Shown here: positions 9,151 to 19,866 of the stretch, one piece after another | Layout: every line of letters begins with the position of its first letter | How positions within the stretch are numbered: the stretch's first letter is position 1 | Source: Lonicera japonica | Lineage: Eukaryota; Streptophyta; Magnoliopsida; Dipsacales; Caprifoliaceae | Reading direction: 5' to 3' | DNA: 64,000 nucleotides | Assembly (NCBI GenBank): GCA_021464415.1 | Contig: JAKCWG010000107.1 | Span: 1-64,000 of the forward strand | The notes under the pieces: generated by a model | Databases searched by the model: none | What the model was told of the DNA's origin: nothing | What the model saw: the letters and a program-made list of their open reading frames with translations, nothing else | Made by a program: the position numbers and the translations under genes

Positions 9151-10804
9151 TGACACAGTTTGAAGAACGCGCTTCGATGTAGCCCAAGTGCAGGCACGTC
9201 AAGTTGTAATATAGTCTCGGAAGTCCGAGTGTCGAACCACAGGGATAAGTGAAAAGGGATGGAATGGATTATGGTTTTAAAGTGTTTTCTGATTCTTGTA
9301 AGTTGAAATGGTTGTAGAACAACGGAAATGTAAAACAGTTGTGAAAATTAATAAGAAAGCACTAAGGTAGGTGGACGTTAGTTACGATATAAGAGAGACG
9401 GTGATCACTAGCTCATACAAAGATTTCAACACAAGGTTTCTCGAGATATGGTAAATGTTGGTGTATCTCTCAATAGCAAAGGGTGCGACGCTAGGCGACT
9501 CATTCCCGGATTGAAGCTATATCAAGAGAGAGACAAACAACATTCCACCAAAGACGAGGTTATCATTCCTACCTCTTAGCTACGGGTGTGAAGCAAGGCA
9601 ACCCATTCCCGATGAAGCTAATCCGAGATAGATATGACAAACTCTTCATAAAAAGATTTAACATAAAGCAAGTGTGGTAATCTCATGATTTAAAGAATGA
9701 AAATTAGAAAGTGAATCCTAACAATGAAACGGAATGAAGTTTATGGATAAATTAGTCAACTCATCATTTATCACATATGGTAGAAAATAAAGAGTCTAAG
9801 TATCACATAAAGTGTAAGAAGCACTCAATATATCAATAAATGAATCAAAGATAAGCTAAACAAATTTATAATCCATCTATGGAGTTTTGAGAACTATTCA
9901 TAAATTCTATGAATAGGGAAAAATTCCATGGATGGGGGAAAGAGACTACAAGCTTTCTAGAACCATATAAATATGTTGTATGTTCATTAACAACCAAGAA
10001 CTAAATATACAAGGCATATAAAGTCTTAACTTAATATGAAAATACCTAGAAAGCTTGAAATAATGGAAGATATGACGAAAAAGAAGAGGATTCACAAATA
10101 TTTATCAAACTTTAAACATGGATTGAGCCATTAATCACCAAAAATCATATCGCAATCAACCTCCGTAACCTTAGTAATAGACTACTCCATAATAGATGCA
10201 AGAACAAATATTATAGAAGAAGAAATCATTCTTACAATTTGAACACTTACAATGGAGAAATGAAGAACAATATTCAAAGAGCTCCCCCTTCTCTGTAGAA
10301 TTCTAAGTGTATCTAAAACTAGATATCTTAGCCTAGAAGCTAAGAATTCTATTATATATTAAAAAGGGGCAAAATATCTAAACAAATATCTAAAATAGCT
10401 TGAACCACAAAATAGCCCATTTTGGGTGTGAAATGAGTAAGTTGGAAACCATGATCGATCATGGCTTTGCCCATGATCGATCATGAAAGTGTTCTGCCAG
10501 AAATTTTGCAAGCCATGATCGATCATGGCTTTGCCCATGATCGATCATGGGTCTGGAACTTGTCACTCAGCACATTTACAAGCTACTAGGCTTGCTCTTG
10601 ATCACCACATGCCATGCCATTGTATCCCAAACCTACGAAAACATGGAATACTACAAAATATACACCAACTTGGGCCACGTTAGATAAAACACTCGCTAAG
10701 GCATTAATCTCGAGATAAGTGGATAATTAGCCAGAATTAAAGCAACAAACGCGTCAAGCGATTCCGGGAAGGAGCTTAGATATGACAATATTATGCGGTT
10801 ATCA
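9151..10804 (-). repeat. 5' LTR of the Athila-like element, complete (1654 bp)
   Basis: It begins TGACACAG next to the PBS and ends TTATCA, giving TG...CA termini. In element orientation, U3 carries the palindrome array (10450-10549), then the TATA-like AATATATAAT at 10351-10360. The U5 side has the conserved tail reading GTCGAACCACAGGGA on the plus strand near 9231, also seen in the solo LTRs of this group. The solo LTR at 28864-30662 is an older relative. Confidence 0.92.
10345..10549 (-). promoter_or_regulatory. U3 promoter: palindrome array and TATA box (right LTR)
   Basis: Palindromes CATGATCGATCATG start at 10450, 10472, 10514 and 10536 (22/64/22 layout). The TATA-like AATATATAAT (minus) is at 10351-10360, about 90 bases downstream in the direction of transcription. 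The arrangement suggests upstream control sites. All four palindromes are intact in both LTRs. Confidence 0.6.
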
Positions 10805-10952
10805 TGTGTGCTATCAATTATATTAAAACAATAACATAAGAGCAATAAATTCCAAAAAAAATATTAATAATAATATCAACGACATCAAATATCCTCTTTG
10901 GTCAGGAAGTAAACAATCACAACCTACGTAACCCTAGACTCCTAACATGAGC

Positions 10953-11629
10953 CTAGTAAACGTCTCTAACTATAGGCTTAGCTAAGGGGTCTGCAACCAT
11001 GCGACTAGTAGAGATATGCTTAAGGACCACCTCCTTTTGTGCAACCATGTCATGAATGAAATGGTATCTATTGTCTATGTGTTTGGTTTTCCCATGATAC
11101 TTGGGATCCTTAGAGTATGCAAGAGATTCCGAGCTATCACAACATAGCATAACCGCCTCTGAAGCGCTTTTAACAATGCCAAACTCTCGAAGAAATCTTC
11201 TTAACCAAACACCTTCTTGAATAGCAGCTAAACAGGAAACGTACTCCGCCTCCATCGTAGATAGTGAAATGCAAGTCTGCTTCTTGCTGCACCATGATAT
11301 TGCTCCATCGTTGCGCAAGAAAGCATAGCTTGACGTCGATTTGCGTCCGTTTGGGTCACCTCCCCAATCAGCATCAGTGATCCAACCACACGCAAATCCG
11401 ATGCTTGATAGCAAAGCATATAATCAGCTGTCCCTTTCACATATCGGAGTATTCTCTTCACTGCTTTCCAATGAGCAACGCTAGGATTCCCTTGGAATCT
11501 ACTGACAAGACCAGCTGCATAGCAAATGTCGGGCCATGTACACATTATCGCATACATCAGGCTACCAACAACGTTAGCATACAGAACGCGAGCCATCTTC
11601 TCCTTCTCATCAGGAGTCTTAGGGCACAT
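10953..11629 (-). pseudogene. Copia RNase H and RT C-terminus, frameshifted
   Basis: Two overlapping frames carry it. From 11629 comes the RT thumb and connection (YANVVGSLMYA, RPDI-like WPDICYA, RILRYVKGT). After a frameshift near 11400 comes RNase H, with WITDADWGGD, STMEAEYVSC and KTKHIDNRYHF, ending at 10953 after ADPLAKPI. These are standard copia RNase H motifs, including the D and E catalytic positions. The frameshift makes it non-functional. Confidence 0.88.
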
Positions 11630-11677
11630 ATCCAGACTTAAGGTATTACCCTTCTCAACAGAAGTGTCAATAGGTTA

Positions 11678-12435
11678 TCAAGCTTGCATCTGAAACTGTT
11701 TAAGTACATTTCTTATGTAAGTCTCGTGAGACAAACCAAGAAGTTTCCTTGTTCGATCTTTTAGGATCTTAACTCCGAGCACGCAGCTTGCCTTGCCCAT
11801 GTCTTTTATTTTAAAATTTGAAGACAACCACGTTTGCGTGGCGACAACCATTTCCTTGTTATTTCCAGCTAATAGTATGTCATCTACATACAAAGAGAGG
11901 ATAAAAAAACTATTCCCAGAACGTTTAACGTACACACAGTGGTCCTCCTCGATCATCATAAACCCATTTGAAGAAATGGCTCGATGGAATCTCAGGTACC
12001 ATTGTCTAGATGATTGCTTTAACCCATAAATGGATTGTTTGAGCTTGCAAACTTTGATTTGCGCTCTTTCCCGCTAGTTATAAAACCAACAGGTTGATCC
12101 ATATAGATTTTCTCATATAGTTCTCCATTGACAAATGCAGTTTTAACGTCCATCTAAAAGAGTTCTAAATCTATATGAGCGACAATAGTTAGAATGAGGC
12201 GGATTGAGGCAAACCTCACTACCGGTGAGAAGGTTTCCTCATAGTCAACGCCTTCCTTTTGGGTGTATCCTTTCGCGACAAGGCGAGCTTTATACCTATC
12301 AATAGAACCATCTGCCTTGCGTTTGACTTTTAGAACCCATTTGTTTCCAATAGTCTTTCACCCCGACGAAAGATCTACCAACTCGCAGACATTATTCTTC
12401 CTCATAGAGTCCATCTCATCAATCATTGCAACTTT
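11678..12435 (-). pseudogene. Copia reverse transcriptase, broken
   Basis: The open part (11959-11678) has LYVDDILLAGN with YVDD at residues 24-27, the catalytic box of copia RT, and KDMGKASCVLGVKI. The N-terminal RT is recognisable at 11960-12435 across stops and frameshifts: plus-strand reading of the complement shows the copia region specifying invention of a peptide near GLKQSSRQW. It is degraded and cannot give an active enzyme. Confidence 0.82.
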
Positions 12436-13007
12436 TCATTCAGTCGAAGCAGGGGATGTGATAGCCTCCTGATAATTTCTAGGCTCATCTACGTCTTGCA
12501 GAGTAGACATGAAAGCTGCCCCCTCAATTTCAAAACGATGACGTGGGATACTCTCACGATTGCTACTACGCAACTGTGGACTTTGGGAATCAATCTCTAA
12601 TGGATGGACACTCCCACTAGGAGGTCGCACATTCCCACTAGGAAGCGAGTCGCTCTCAACATCCTCATTCGGATTTAAAACGCCTTCGTTCGATTCGACC
12701 ATTTCAAACAACTTAATGTTTCTGTCTACAACCCCTCTCTTGGGGAATTCCTTCTTTAGGAAATCCACATCTCGTGACTCAATCTCAAAAACAGTTCCAT
12801 CTTCTTGTTTACCAAGCATCACATATCCTTTAGTTTCTTAGAATATCTAATGAATATGCACTTATGCACCCTAGGGCCTAGTTTCCCATGTGAATGACAA
12901 CTAGTGTGAACATATCCCGCCATGCCCCATGGGTGTAAATGGCTTAAGTCAGGCTTCCTGCCCGTCCAAAGCTCATAAGGCGTTGATGAAACAGATTTGT
13001 AAGGCAC
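12436..13007 (-). pseudogene. Copia integrase C-terminus and linker, broken
   Basis: Two overlapping frames. 13007-12819 has TPYELWTGRKPDLSHLHPWG, the conserved copia integrase end. 12822-12436 is the variable acidic and serine-rich linker, ending EPRNYQEAI, the usual lead into RT. A frameshift near 12820 separates them. Confidence 0.82.
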
Positions 13008-13159
13008 ACAGTTGAAGATGTAAGCAACACCTAAGATAGCATCCCCTCATAAAGATATTGGGAGGTTAGCTATTCAAAGCTCCTTCTCTCCGCGACACCA
13101 TTTTGTTGCGGAGTATATAAACTAGTTAACTGCCTCTGAATACCTTTTTCATCACATAG

Positions 13160-13860
13160 CTATTTAAATAGCTCAGATAAATACTCGCGTCCACGATCAG
13201 TACGGAGAGCCTTAATGGTCCTCCCACTTTGATTCTCAACCAACCTCATAAAACGTTTAAAGCAATCCAATGCTTCAGACTTATAGGAGATCAAATGTAC
13301 AAAACCGTAACGTGTGTAGTCATCTATAAATGTGATGAAATAGCTAGCACCATGCTTTTCCCTCACATTAAGTGGGCCACAGATGTCTGAATGTTCTAAT
13401 TGCAAAGGAAAAGATGCTCTAGTGGCTTTTCCAAACAGTTTTCTAGTTGACTTTCTTACTAAGCAATGCTCACAATTGGGCAAACTAACTTTAGCGAGCT
13501 GGCCTAATAAGCTCTCTCTAGCTAATCGATTCATTCTGTCCTGGCTTATATGACAAAGTCTAGCATGCCAAATTGTAGAATTATCAGCAGAAGTCAAAAA
13601 AGAAATAGAATTATTAGTACTGGAAATAACAAATATCCAAAACAAATAATCCATTCAAAATAAAACCACTACCATAAAAAATTGTTCCATTAAAAATGCT
13701 AACATTATTGTTCTCGAAAACTACTCAAAATCCTAGCCTAAGCAAAGCAGAAGCTGATAAAAGGTTTTGTCGAATATCAGGAGCAAACAATATATCATGG
13801 ATCAACAGGTCGCGTCCACCGCACATGCACAGCTTGTAGGTACCAATACCTATAACCTGA
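13160..13860 (-). pseudogene. Copia pre-integrase and integrase core, broken
   Basis: In the 164-codon open part from 13654, the zinc-binding set is H30, H35, C61 and C64, followed by the catalytic D90 (EHSDICGP) and a second acid near residue 153 (RTDRGREY). Upstream, 13660-13860 still encodes the LLSAS-type pre-integrase segment in pieces. The frame stops at 13160, before the third catalytic acid. Confidence 0.85.
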
Positions 13861-14108
13861 AACAAAAAACATTTTTTTTAAATAAAAAAACTGTTTTTTT
13901 TTCAAAAAACAGAAAACTGTTGTTTTTTTTAAATCAAATAACAGAAAATTGTTTTTTTTAAAAATAAATAAATAAAAAAACTCTCCTAAGAGTATATATA
14001 TGTGTTAACACAGCAGATCATTACCTACGAAAATCATACATACATATATACAAGAAATTGTACATGCGTGATTGTGTATGAAGACCAATCCTATTGCTCT
14101 GATACCAA
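13861..14108 (-). other. Copia leader remnant, A/T runs and primer-binding site
   Basis: Runs of A and T (13870-13980) fill the place where gag should be. At 14097-14108 the minus strand reads TTGGTATCAGAGC, the initiator tRNA-Met primer site, directly beside the LTR. Only about 240 bases separate the PBS from pre-integrase coding sequence, so gag is deleted. Confidence 0.75.
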
Positions 14109-14381
14109 TGTTGGGAAAAATAATACAAGTATCGTATACCTGTATACGCAGCGGATTGATTTGGATCTTATGCGATTGGCCTTACGATACTCGCGTTGTG
14201 TAGCGTTACACGAAAGACTATTACTGTGCCCACAGCTTCAAGTACTCTCTACAAGGAACCCTAGAATATGCTTGAAAAGTGATGTTGGCCGCCTTTAATT
14301 ATGTTGTGTATTGTGTATTATTATTTAGGTCTTAGAAACCCTAAGGCCCACTATCGGTGTTTCTGTTGGGCTAAACCAACA
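14109..14381 (-). repeat. 5' LTR of the copia element (about 273 bp)
   Basis: It starts TGTTGGGAAAA beside the PBS and ends GCTAAACCAACA. On the minus strand the ends are TGTTGG...CCAACA, a 6-base terminal inverted repeat typical of copia LTRs. No partner LTR is in the window, so the outer boundary rests on the terminal motif only. Confidence 0.7.
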
Positions 14382-14399
14382 GGCCCAAAAACCAATATC

Positions 14400-14482
14400 T
14401 TCTTATAAACTTATCCATGCAATATGTATCTTGTTTGATATATAAATAAATTACAAAATCTTGAATGAGTTAAATAATTTAT
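14400..14482 (+). repeat. Old copia-type LTR fragment, left half
   Basis: It matches about 50604-50687 (ATAAAC, ATCCATGCAATATG, TATAAATAAATTAC). Its continuation lies at 19236-19479, on the other side of the inserted element. The second copy at 50.6 kb is uninterrupted and serves as an empty-site reference. Confidence 0.75.
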
Positions 14483-16191
14483 TGTGACGCCCCGAATCCC
14501 GTTCTGAGATTTTCACCTCCGGGACCCGGTTAATCACGGATGTCGTATGCGACGGCGGGTTTAAAATATAAAATCCATAACTTTTAAAAACTTTTCCTCA
14601 ATAAAATGTCCAGTTTTACAAATGCTCGGTAATCGCGTTATACACCTCATCATGTGATACGTGTATTCAACTAAGACCGTATGTGTTCCATAATGATTCA
14701 CTAGCTATATCATTAAGCCAAGTATTCATTATTAATATCATATGTCTCATTACGTGTTTTATGATGATACTCACATCATCCTATCAAGCCATGTATTGGT
14801 TATTATGAATCTAGCTCATCCGGCATACCAATACAACTCGCCTAGGTGTCCGTGTCCATGACTAGGGGCAATCCGTGCCCTAACAACTATGTTTCATGCG
14901 TTCTAAAGAGTATCAAGACTAAACTCTCGTTACGAGTGCCTAGCACACTCTACGCAAGCCACTAGACTCGTACGTTAAGGCATACCATTCCACCGTAGTG
15001 GATTATCACCGCATATACCATAAATAATACCCTTCGGTCGTATCTAGTAGTATAGATGTGTATCTCTATCATTAATAACCCACAATCATCCATCTATAAG
15101 CACAAGACCTAAAAACCCCAATTTATAAGTCATACGAATAGCTACGGAGTTGGTTTCACATGAACTTCTAGATACGCAAGCTAAATCGTGGAACTAGATA
15201 ATCAATCACGCTGTAGGAGTGATAATCTATCAATATCTATCATTAATCTAAGAATCATCTAGCCCAAATCCCAAGAGATGCAAACAGCACATGCTTTTGA
15301 TCAAAATCCCCAATTTGTAGTTTAAATCGCTAATCATCAATCAAACATTGGAAAATAAGTTTTTGTACTAGTGTCCCCACCTTAGACAAGCCGAACCCGC
15401 AAGTTGATGAAGCGTAGAAGCCGTATTGTCCAAGCCCTAGCTTCAACGCAAGCTCCAACGGAAGAAGAAAGCGGGAAGGATGATGAATAGTGAAGAAGAA
15501 ACGATTCGGCACTCCAATCTTGGATGGACGATGAGAGATGTGCGTGATCTCTTATCTCTCTATCTAGAGCTCTCTAGAATCTCCCTCTGTCCCTCTCTAT
15601 GTTGGATGCACGAAAGTGGAGGTTGTGGGGGTGTTAAATGACGTGAAAACGGGTTAAAAACGCTCAAAACCGACTTACAGGTGAACCATGATCGATCATG
15701 GGTCCCCCATGATCGATCATGAAGCATTCTGGAACTCTCTGGAGGACCATGATCGATCATGGCCCCTTCCATGATCGATCATGGAAGTCACTGCAACAGC
15801 AAATGACTTTCTGAGCTCGAAACGGACCTCGAAACGGCTGAATCTCGACTCGGCCAAAACACGAAAGTTGTAGAGGGAAAAGAAATGAAGACGTGGCAGA
15901 AAACGGAGAGTCGTTTGAACATCGGATGAAGAAGTTATGGCCTCTCAAAGTTGGCCAGAAATCTACGAATCGCGAAAAGTCGAAACACGCGAATTGCGCT
16001 TCGGTTTCAACCCGAACCACCCGAATAATGGAACGATCACTCCCTTAAACTAAATATAACTAACATGACATACTAGAACTATTGGGTTGAGTACGAAGGA
16101 AACGGAGCCCAATGCTCGCTCTCTGACGGAGATTAAGCCATACCGGGCTTAAGAGAAGGTCAACGCGGAAAAAGGAACACGGGGTATTACA
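14483..16191 (-). repeat. 3' LTR of the LARD-like element
   Basis: 1709 bp, TGTGACGCCCC to GGTATTACA, followed by the PPT at 16192-16205 (plus ATCTCCCCTCCTT). It carries four palindromes CATGATCGATCATG (15687-15783), although the LTR sequence is otherwise unrelated to the Athila-like LTR. Confidence 0.9.
15687..15783. promoter_or_regulatory. Four-site palindrome array (LARD left LTR)
   Basis: Perfect CATGATCGATCATG copies start at 15687, 15708, 15748 and 15770: spacings 21, then 61 between pairs, then 22. A TTCTGGAAC block lies between the pairs. The motif and layout match the Athila-like LTR though the surrounding sequence does not. No clear TATA box was found downstream. Confidence 0.55.
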
Positions 16192-17526
16192 ATCTCCCCT
16201 CCTTAAGAAATTTTGTCCTCGAAATTTACATGGAGGTAGGAATAGAATAACAAATACACAAGATCGCGAAAGTTGCACCTGGTCTCCCCTCCTTAGGAGA
16301 CTAGCCACGGTTAAGAACAGGTTAGAATCGAATCTAAAGAATAAATGAGTAGAACAATCCAAGGAGACATCGAGGAGATGAAACAACAAGGCTAGGACTT
16401 CTAATGGGTCAACACAAGAATGATTCTACTCCCTCACGTGACATCCCTAGCAAGGCACGGAATAAATCATCAAGGCTAGGATACGATCGCATGACCCAAA
16501 ACTCCGAAGAGGCTCAAACACAAGACATGGCCCAAGATGATCCCCACAACTAAAGTCGGCAATGAAACAATTTGCCACACCGTGTGGACTAGCGACTAGT
16601 AAGCTCTAGGTGAGCCAAAAGATACGAAACTCGGTCTCAAACTCTGAAATATAAGAGCTAACACATGACACTAGGAATACAAGGATAACAACCACTAATT
16701 ACATCAAAACAATCTTATGCGTAACAAGATGCTAAACCAAAGTCCACACCGTTCCTAAGGTGCACTCTCAACTGAAGAATCATATCGATAGAAAAGCTCA
16801 CGCATTCTAGTTTCCTATGAATCCAATCATAATAATACTCGAGAAACAAACACAAATATGCTTAGTCAATTCCAAGAACACAAACAATCCACGTTTCACT
16901 TTCCGTTGTCGACAGAAGACCGCAGATTTATAAGTTAGTCATCCGTTGATCAGGCGGCTGACTAAAATATAACTCGACAGTCGCCTATTGCTAACTTGGT
17001 AGCAAAACACATCCCGAGTATAAAACACATTCTCAAGAAAATAAAAGATTCATAAGGAAACAACACGATTATAACACAAATCACCAATAAGACAAAATAT
17101 AAATATGGTCAACACATATAGAATGAACAAAGGAGGAAACATCTTTCCTCGAGACGACCGCTCACCGGAGACTTACTTACACTATACTCATAAATATCCA
17201 AACCAATGGTCCCACTACGATTCCGCTGCGCTACTCTGATCAAACTACTCTATCCACCTTCTCCACTATTCCCAGGGTGGAGTCGATATTAATACGAACT
17301 CTCATGAAACTAAAGGAAATGTGGTGCTTATGTCACTAACATAACACCTCCTTAGAGAATATAAATGCTAAATGCTCATAAGACAATGGTGTAATATGCA
17401 AGTGAGTGATTCCTAGCGCAAAACAACTCGAGACTCAACTGGATTCCACTCGTAATACTTCCCCAACATGTGTAACTACCCATAAACCACGTGAAGAAAA
17501 TCGAACCTATACCTCTGATACCAACT
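16192..17526 (-). other. Non-coding core of the LARD-like element
   Basis: No recognisable gag, protease, RT or integrase in any frame, and no long ORF. It has the PPT side at 16192 and the PBS side at 17513-17526. The sequence TTTCGAGGACAAAATTTC just before the PPT is the 3' coding remnant common to chromoviral gypsy elements. Confidence 0.75.
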
Positions 17527-19235
17527 TGTGACGCCCCGAATCCCGTTCTGAGATTTTCACCTCCGGGACCCGGTTAATCACGGATGCCGTACGCGACGGC
17601 GGGTTTAAAATATAAAATCCATAACTTTTAAAAACTTTTCCTCAATAAAATGTCCAGTTTTACAAATGCTCGGTAATCGCGTTATACACCTCATCATGTG
17701 ATACGTGTATTCAACTAAGACCGTATGTGTTCCATAATGATTCACTAGCTATATCATTAAGCCAAGTATTCATTATTAATATCATATGTCTCATTACGTG
17801 TTTTATGATGATACTCACGTCATCCTATCAAGCCATGTATTGGTTATTATGAATCTAGCTCATCCGGCATACCAATACAACTCGCCTAGGTGTCCGTGTC
17901 CATGACTAGGGGCAATCCGTGCCCTAACAACTATGTTTCATGCGTTCTAAAGAGTATCAAGACTAAACTCTCGTTACGAGTGCCTAGCACACTCTACGCA
18001 AGCCACTAGACTCGTACGTTAAGGCATACCATTCCACCGTAGTGGATTATCACCGCATATACCATAAATAATACCCTTCGGTCGTATCTAGTGGTATAGA
18101 TGTGTATCTCTATCATTAATAACCCACAATCATCCATCTATAAGCACAAGACCTAAAAACCCCAATTTATAAGTCATACGAATAGCTACGGAGTTGGTTT
18201 CACATGAACTTCTAGATACGCAAGCTAAATCGTGGAACTAGATAATCAATCACGCTGTAGGAGTGATAATCTATCAATATCTATTATTAATCTAAGAATC
18301 ATCTAGCCCAAATGCCAAGAGATGCAAACAGCACATGCTTTTGATCAAAATCCCCAATTTGTAGTTTAAATCACTAATCATCAATCAAACATTGGAAAAT
18401 AAGTTTTTGTACTAGTGTCCCCACCTTAGACAAGCCGAATCCGCAAGTTGATGAAGCGTAGAAGCCGTATTGTCCAAGCCCTAGCTTCAACGCAAGCTCC
18501 AACGGAAGAAGAATGCGGGAAGGATGATGAATAGTGCAGAAGAAACGATTCGGCACTCCAATCTTGGATGGACGATGAGAGATGTGCGTGATCTCTTATC
18601 TCTCTCTCTAGAGCTCTCTAGAATCTCCCTCTGTCCCTCTCTATGTTGGATGCACGAAAGTGGGGGTTGTGGGGGTGTTAAATGACGTGAAAACGGGTTA
18701 AAAACGCTCAAAACCGACTTACAGGTGAACCATGATAGATCATGGGTCCCCCATGATCGATCATGAAGCATTCTGGAACTCTCTGGAGGACCATGATCGA
18801 TCATGGCCCCTTCCATGATCGATCATGGAAGTCACTGCAACAGCAAATGACTTTCTGAGCTCGAAACGGACCTCGAAACAGATGAATCTCGACTCGGCCA
18901 AAACACGAAAGTTGTAGAGGGAAAAGAAATGAAGACGTGGCCGAAAACGGAGAGTCGTTTGGACATCGGATGAAGAAGTTATGGCCTCTCAAAGTTGGCC
19001 AGAAATCTACGAATCGCGAAAAGTCGAAACACGCGATTTACGCTTCGGTTTCAACCCGAACCACCCGAATAACGGAACGATCACTCCCTTAAACTAAATA
19101 TAACTAATATGACATACTAGAACTATCGGGTTGAGTACGAAGGAAACGGAGCCCAATGCTCGCTCTCTGACGGAGATTAAGCCATACTGGGCTTAAGAGA
19201 AGGTCAACGCGGAAAAAGGAACACGGGGTATTACA
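17527..19235 (-). repeat. 5' LTR of the LARD-like element
   Basis: 1709 bp, next to the tRNA-Met type PBS. The palindrome array recurs at 18731, 18752, 18792 and 18814; the first copy has C to A at its centre (ATGATAGATCAT). About 23 substitutions and no net length change separate it from the partner LTR. Confidence 0.9.
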
Positions 19236-19479
19236 TTATAGTACGTAATAAAAGGTTTCCCTACGAGCATATATATATATATAACAGTCATACAGGACAC
19301 AAGTATACTTATATTTGATTAAAATAGTCTTATTTTTATATAATAATTTTCATATTGTAGGAATTGAGTTATTGAAATGAACTTAGAAATTTTATAAGAA
19401 ACTCATAATCCTATTTTTCAATAGTTAGTAGATTTTGGTGTGAGTTTATTGGCTCACTTTCTTTTACGATAAGATATTG
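19236..19479 (+). repeat. Old copia-type LTR fragment, right half
   Basis: It matches 50688-50932 (ACGTAATAAAAGGTTTCCC, an (AT)n run, ATACAGGACA, TAGTAGATTTTGGTGTGAG). Homology stops at AGATATTG (19479), where an unrelated gypsy LTR relic begins. It continues the piece ending at 14482. Confidence 0.78.
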
Positions 19480-19866
19480 AGCGTTGAATTGAGCCGAATG
19501 GAAGCTATCGCAAGTTTCCCCCAAAAGCTTGAACCCTATCCATGGTGGATTGAAAGAGATGATGAAGAAGGTGAAGATTTGAAGGTGATTTGGACTTCTT
19601 ATGAGAAAGTTATGCCCTCTAAAAGTTGGCCAAAACTCATTTCGGCAAAAGTTCAATTTTTCACCATTAGCTCGTGATTTCAACCGCAGCTCCCCGAAAT
19701 GCGTTCTAACCATGCACGCATACTTAGTATGATTAAAATGATTTGTTGGAAGTGTCGGATCAACCATCAAGGTTCTGAAGAAAAATTTTACTCCTTAAAC
19801 GGAGGTTTGGCCTTAAACGGTCTTAAGAGGAGAATTCGCACGGAAAACCAAATACGAGATGTTACA
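19480..19866 (-). repeat. Diverged gypsy LTR relic
   Basis: It aligns loosely with the end of the LARD LTR: GAAAGTTATGCCCTCTAAAAG, GTTGGCCAAAA, a GGTTT/CCTTAAACGG/CTTAAGAG block and a terminal GATGTTACA. It is a truncated relative with no partner, so no target duplication can be read. Confidence 0.55.

Larger units (their letters stand above)
1..10804 (-). mobile_element. Athila-like Ty3/gypsy LTR retrotransposon, left LTR cut by window edge
   Basis: Read on the minus strand, the order is LTR (9151-10804), PBS, gag, protease, RT-RNase H, integrase, an extra ORF, polypurine tract, LTR (1-540 only). Integrase after RT marks Ty3/gypsy. The protein motifs, the lack of a visible chromodomain, the PBS type and the extra ORF after pol fit the plant Athila clade. 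The 540 bases shared by both LTRs differ at about 6 positions with no indel, so the insertion is young. The right LTR ends TTATCA and is followed by TGTGT, the expected 5-base target duplication; its partner lies left of the window. The element appears to have landed in the copia element to its right. Confidence 0.9.
10805..14381 (-). mobile_element. Degraded Ty1/copia retrotransposon, 3' end cut off
   Basis: Minus-strand order is LTR (14109-14381), PBS, pre-integrase, integrase, RT, RNase H, which is the copia order. Gag and most of protease are missing between the PBS and the pre-integrase region. Several frameshifts and stops separate the pieces. No 3' LTR is seen. The gypsy LTR ends at 10804, 148 bases past the RNase H stop, so the gypsy element probably inserted here and the copia 3' LTR lies left of the window. 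Confidence 0.85.
14483..19235 (-). mobile_element. Non-autonomous gypsy-type LTR element (LARD-like), 4753 bp
   Basis: Two LTRs of identical length (1709 bp) differ at about 23 positions. The 1335-bp core has no gag or pol domain in any frame. Boundaries are TGTGACGCC...GGTATTACA on the plus strand. The PBS (minus TTGGTATCAGAG, beside 17527) is tRNA-Met type, and the PPT (minus AAGGAGGGGAGA, beside 16191) lies in the FRGQ-type 3' context typical of chromoviral gypsy elements. Comparison with the 50.6 kb copy shows the inserted sequence precisely, flanked by TTAT on both sides. Confidence 0.85.
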
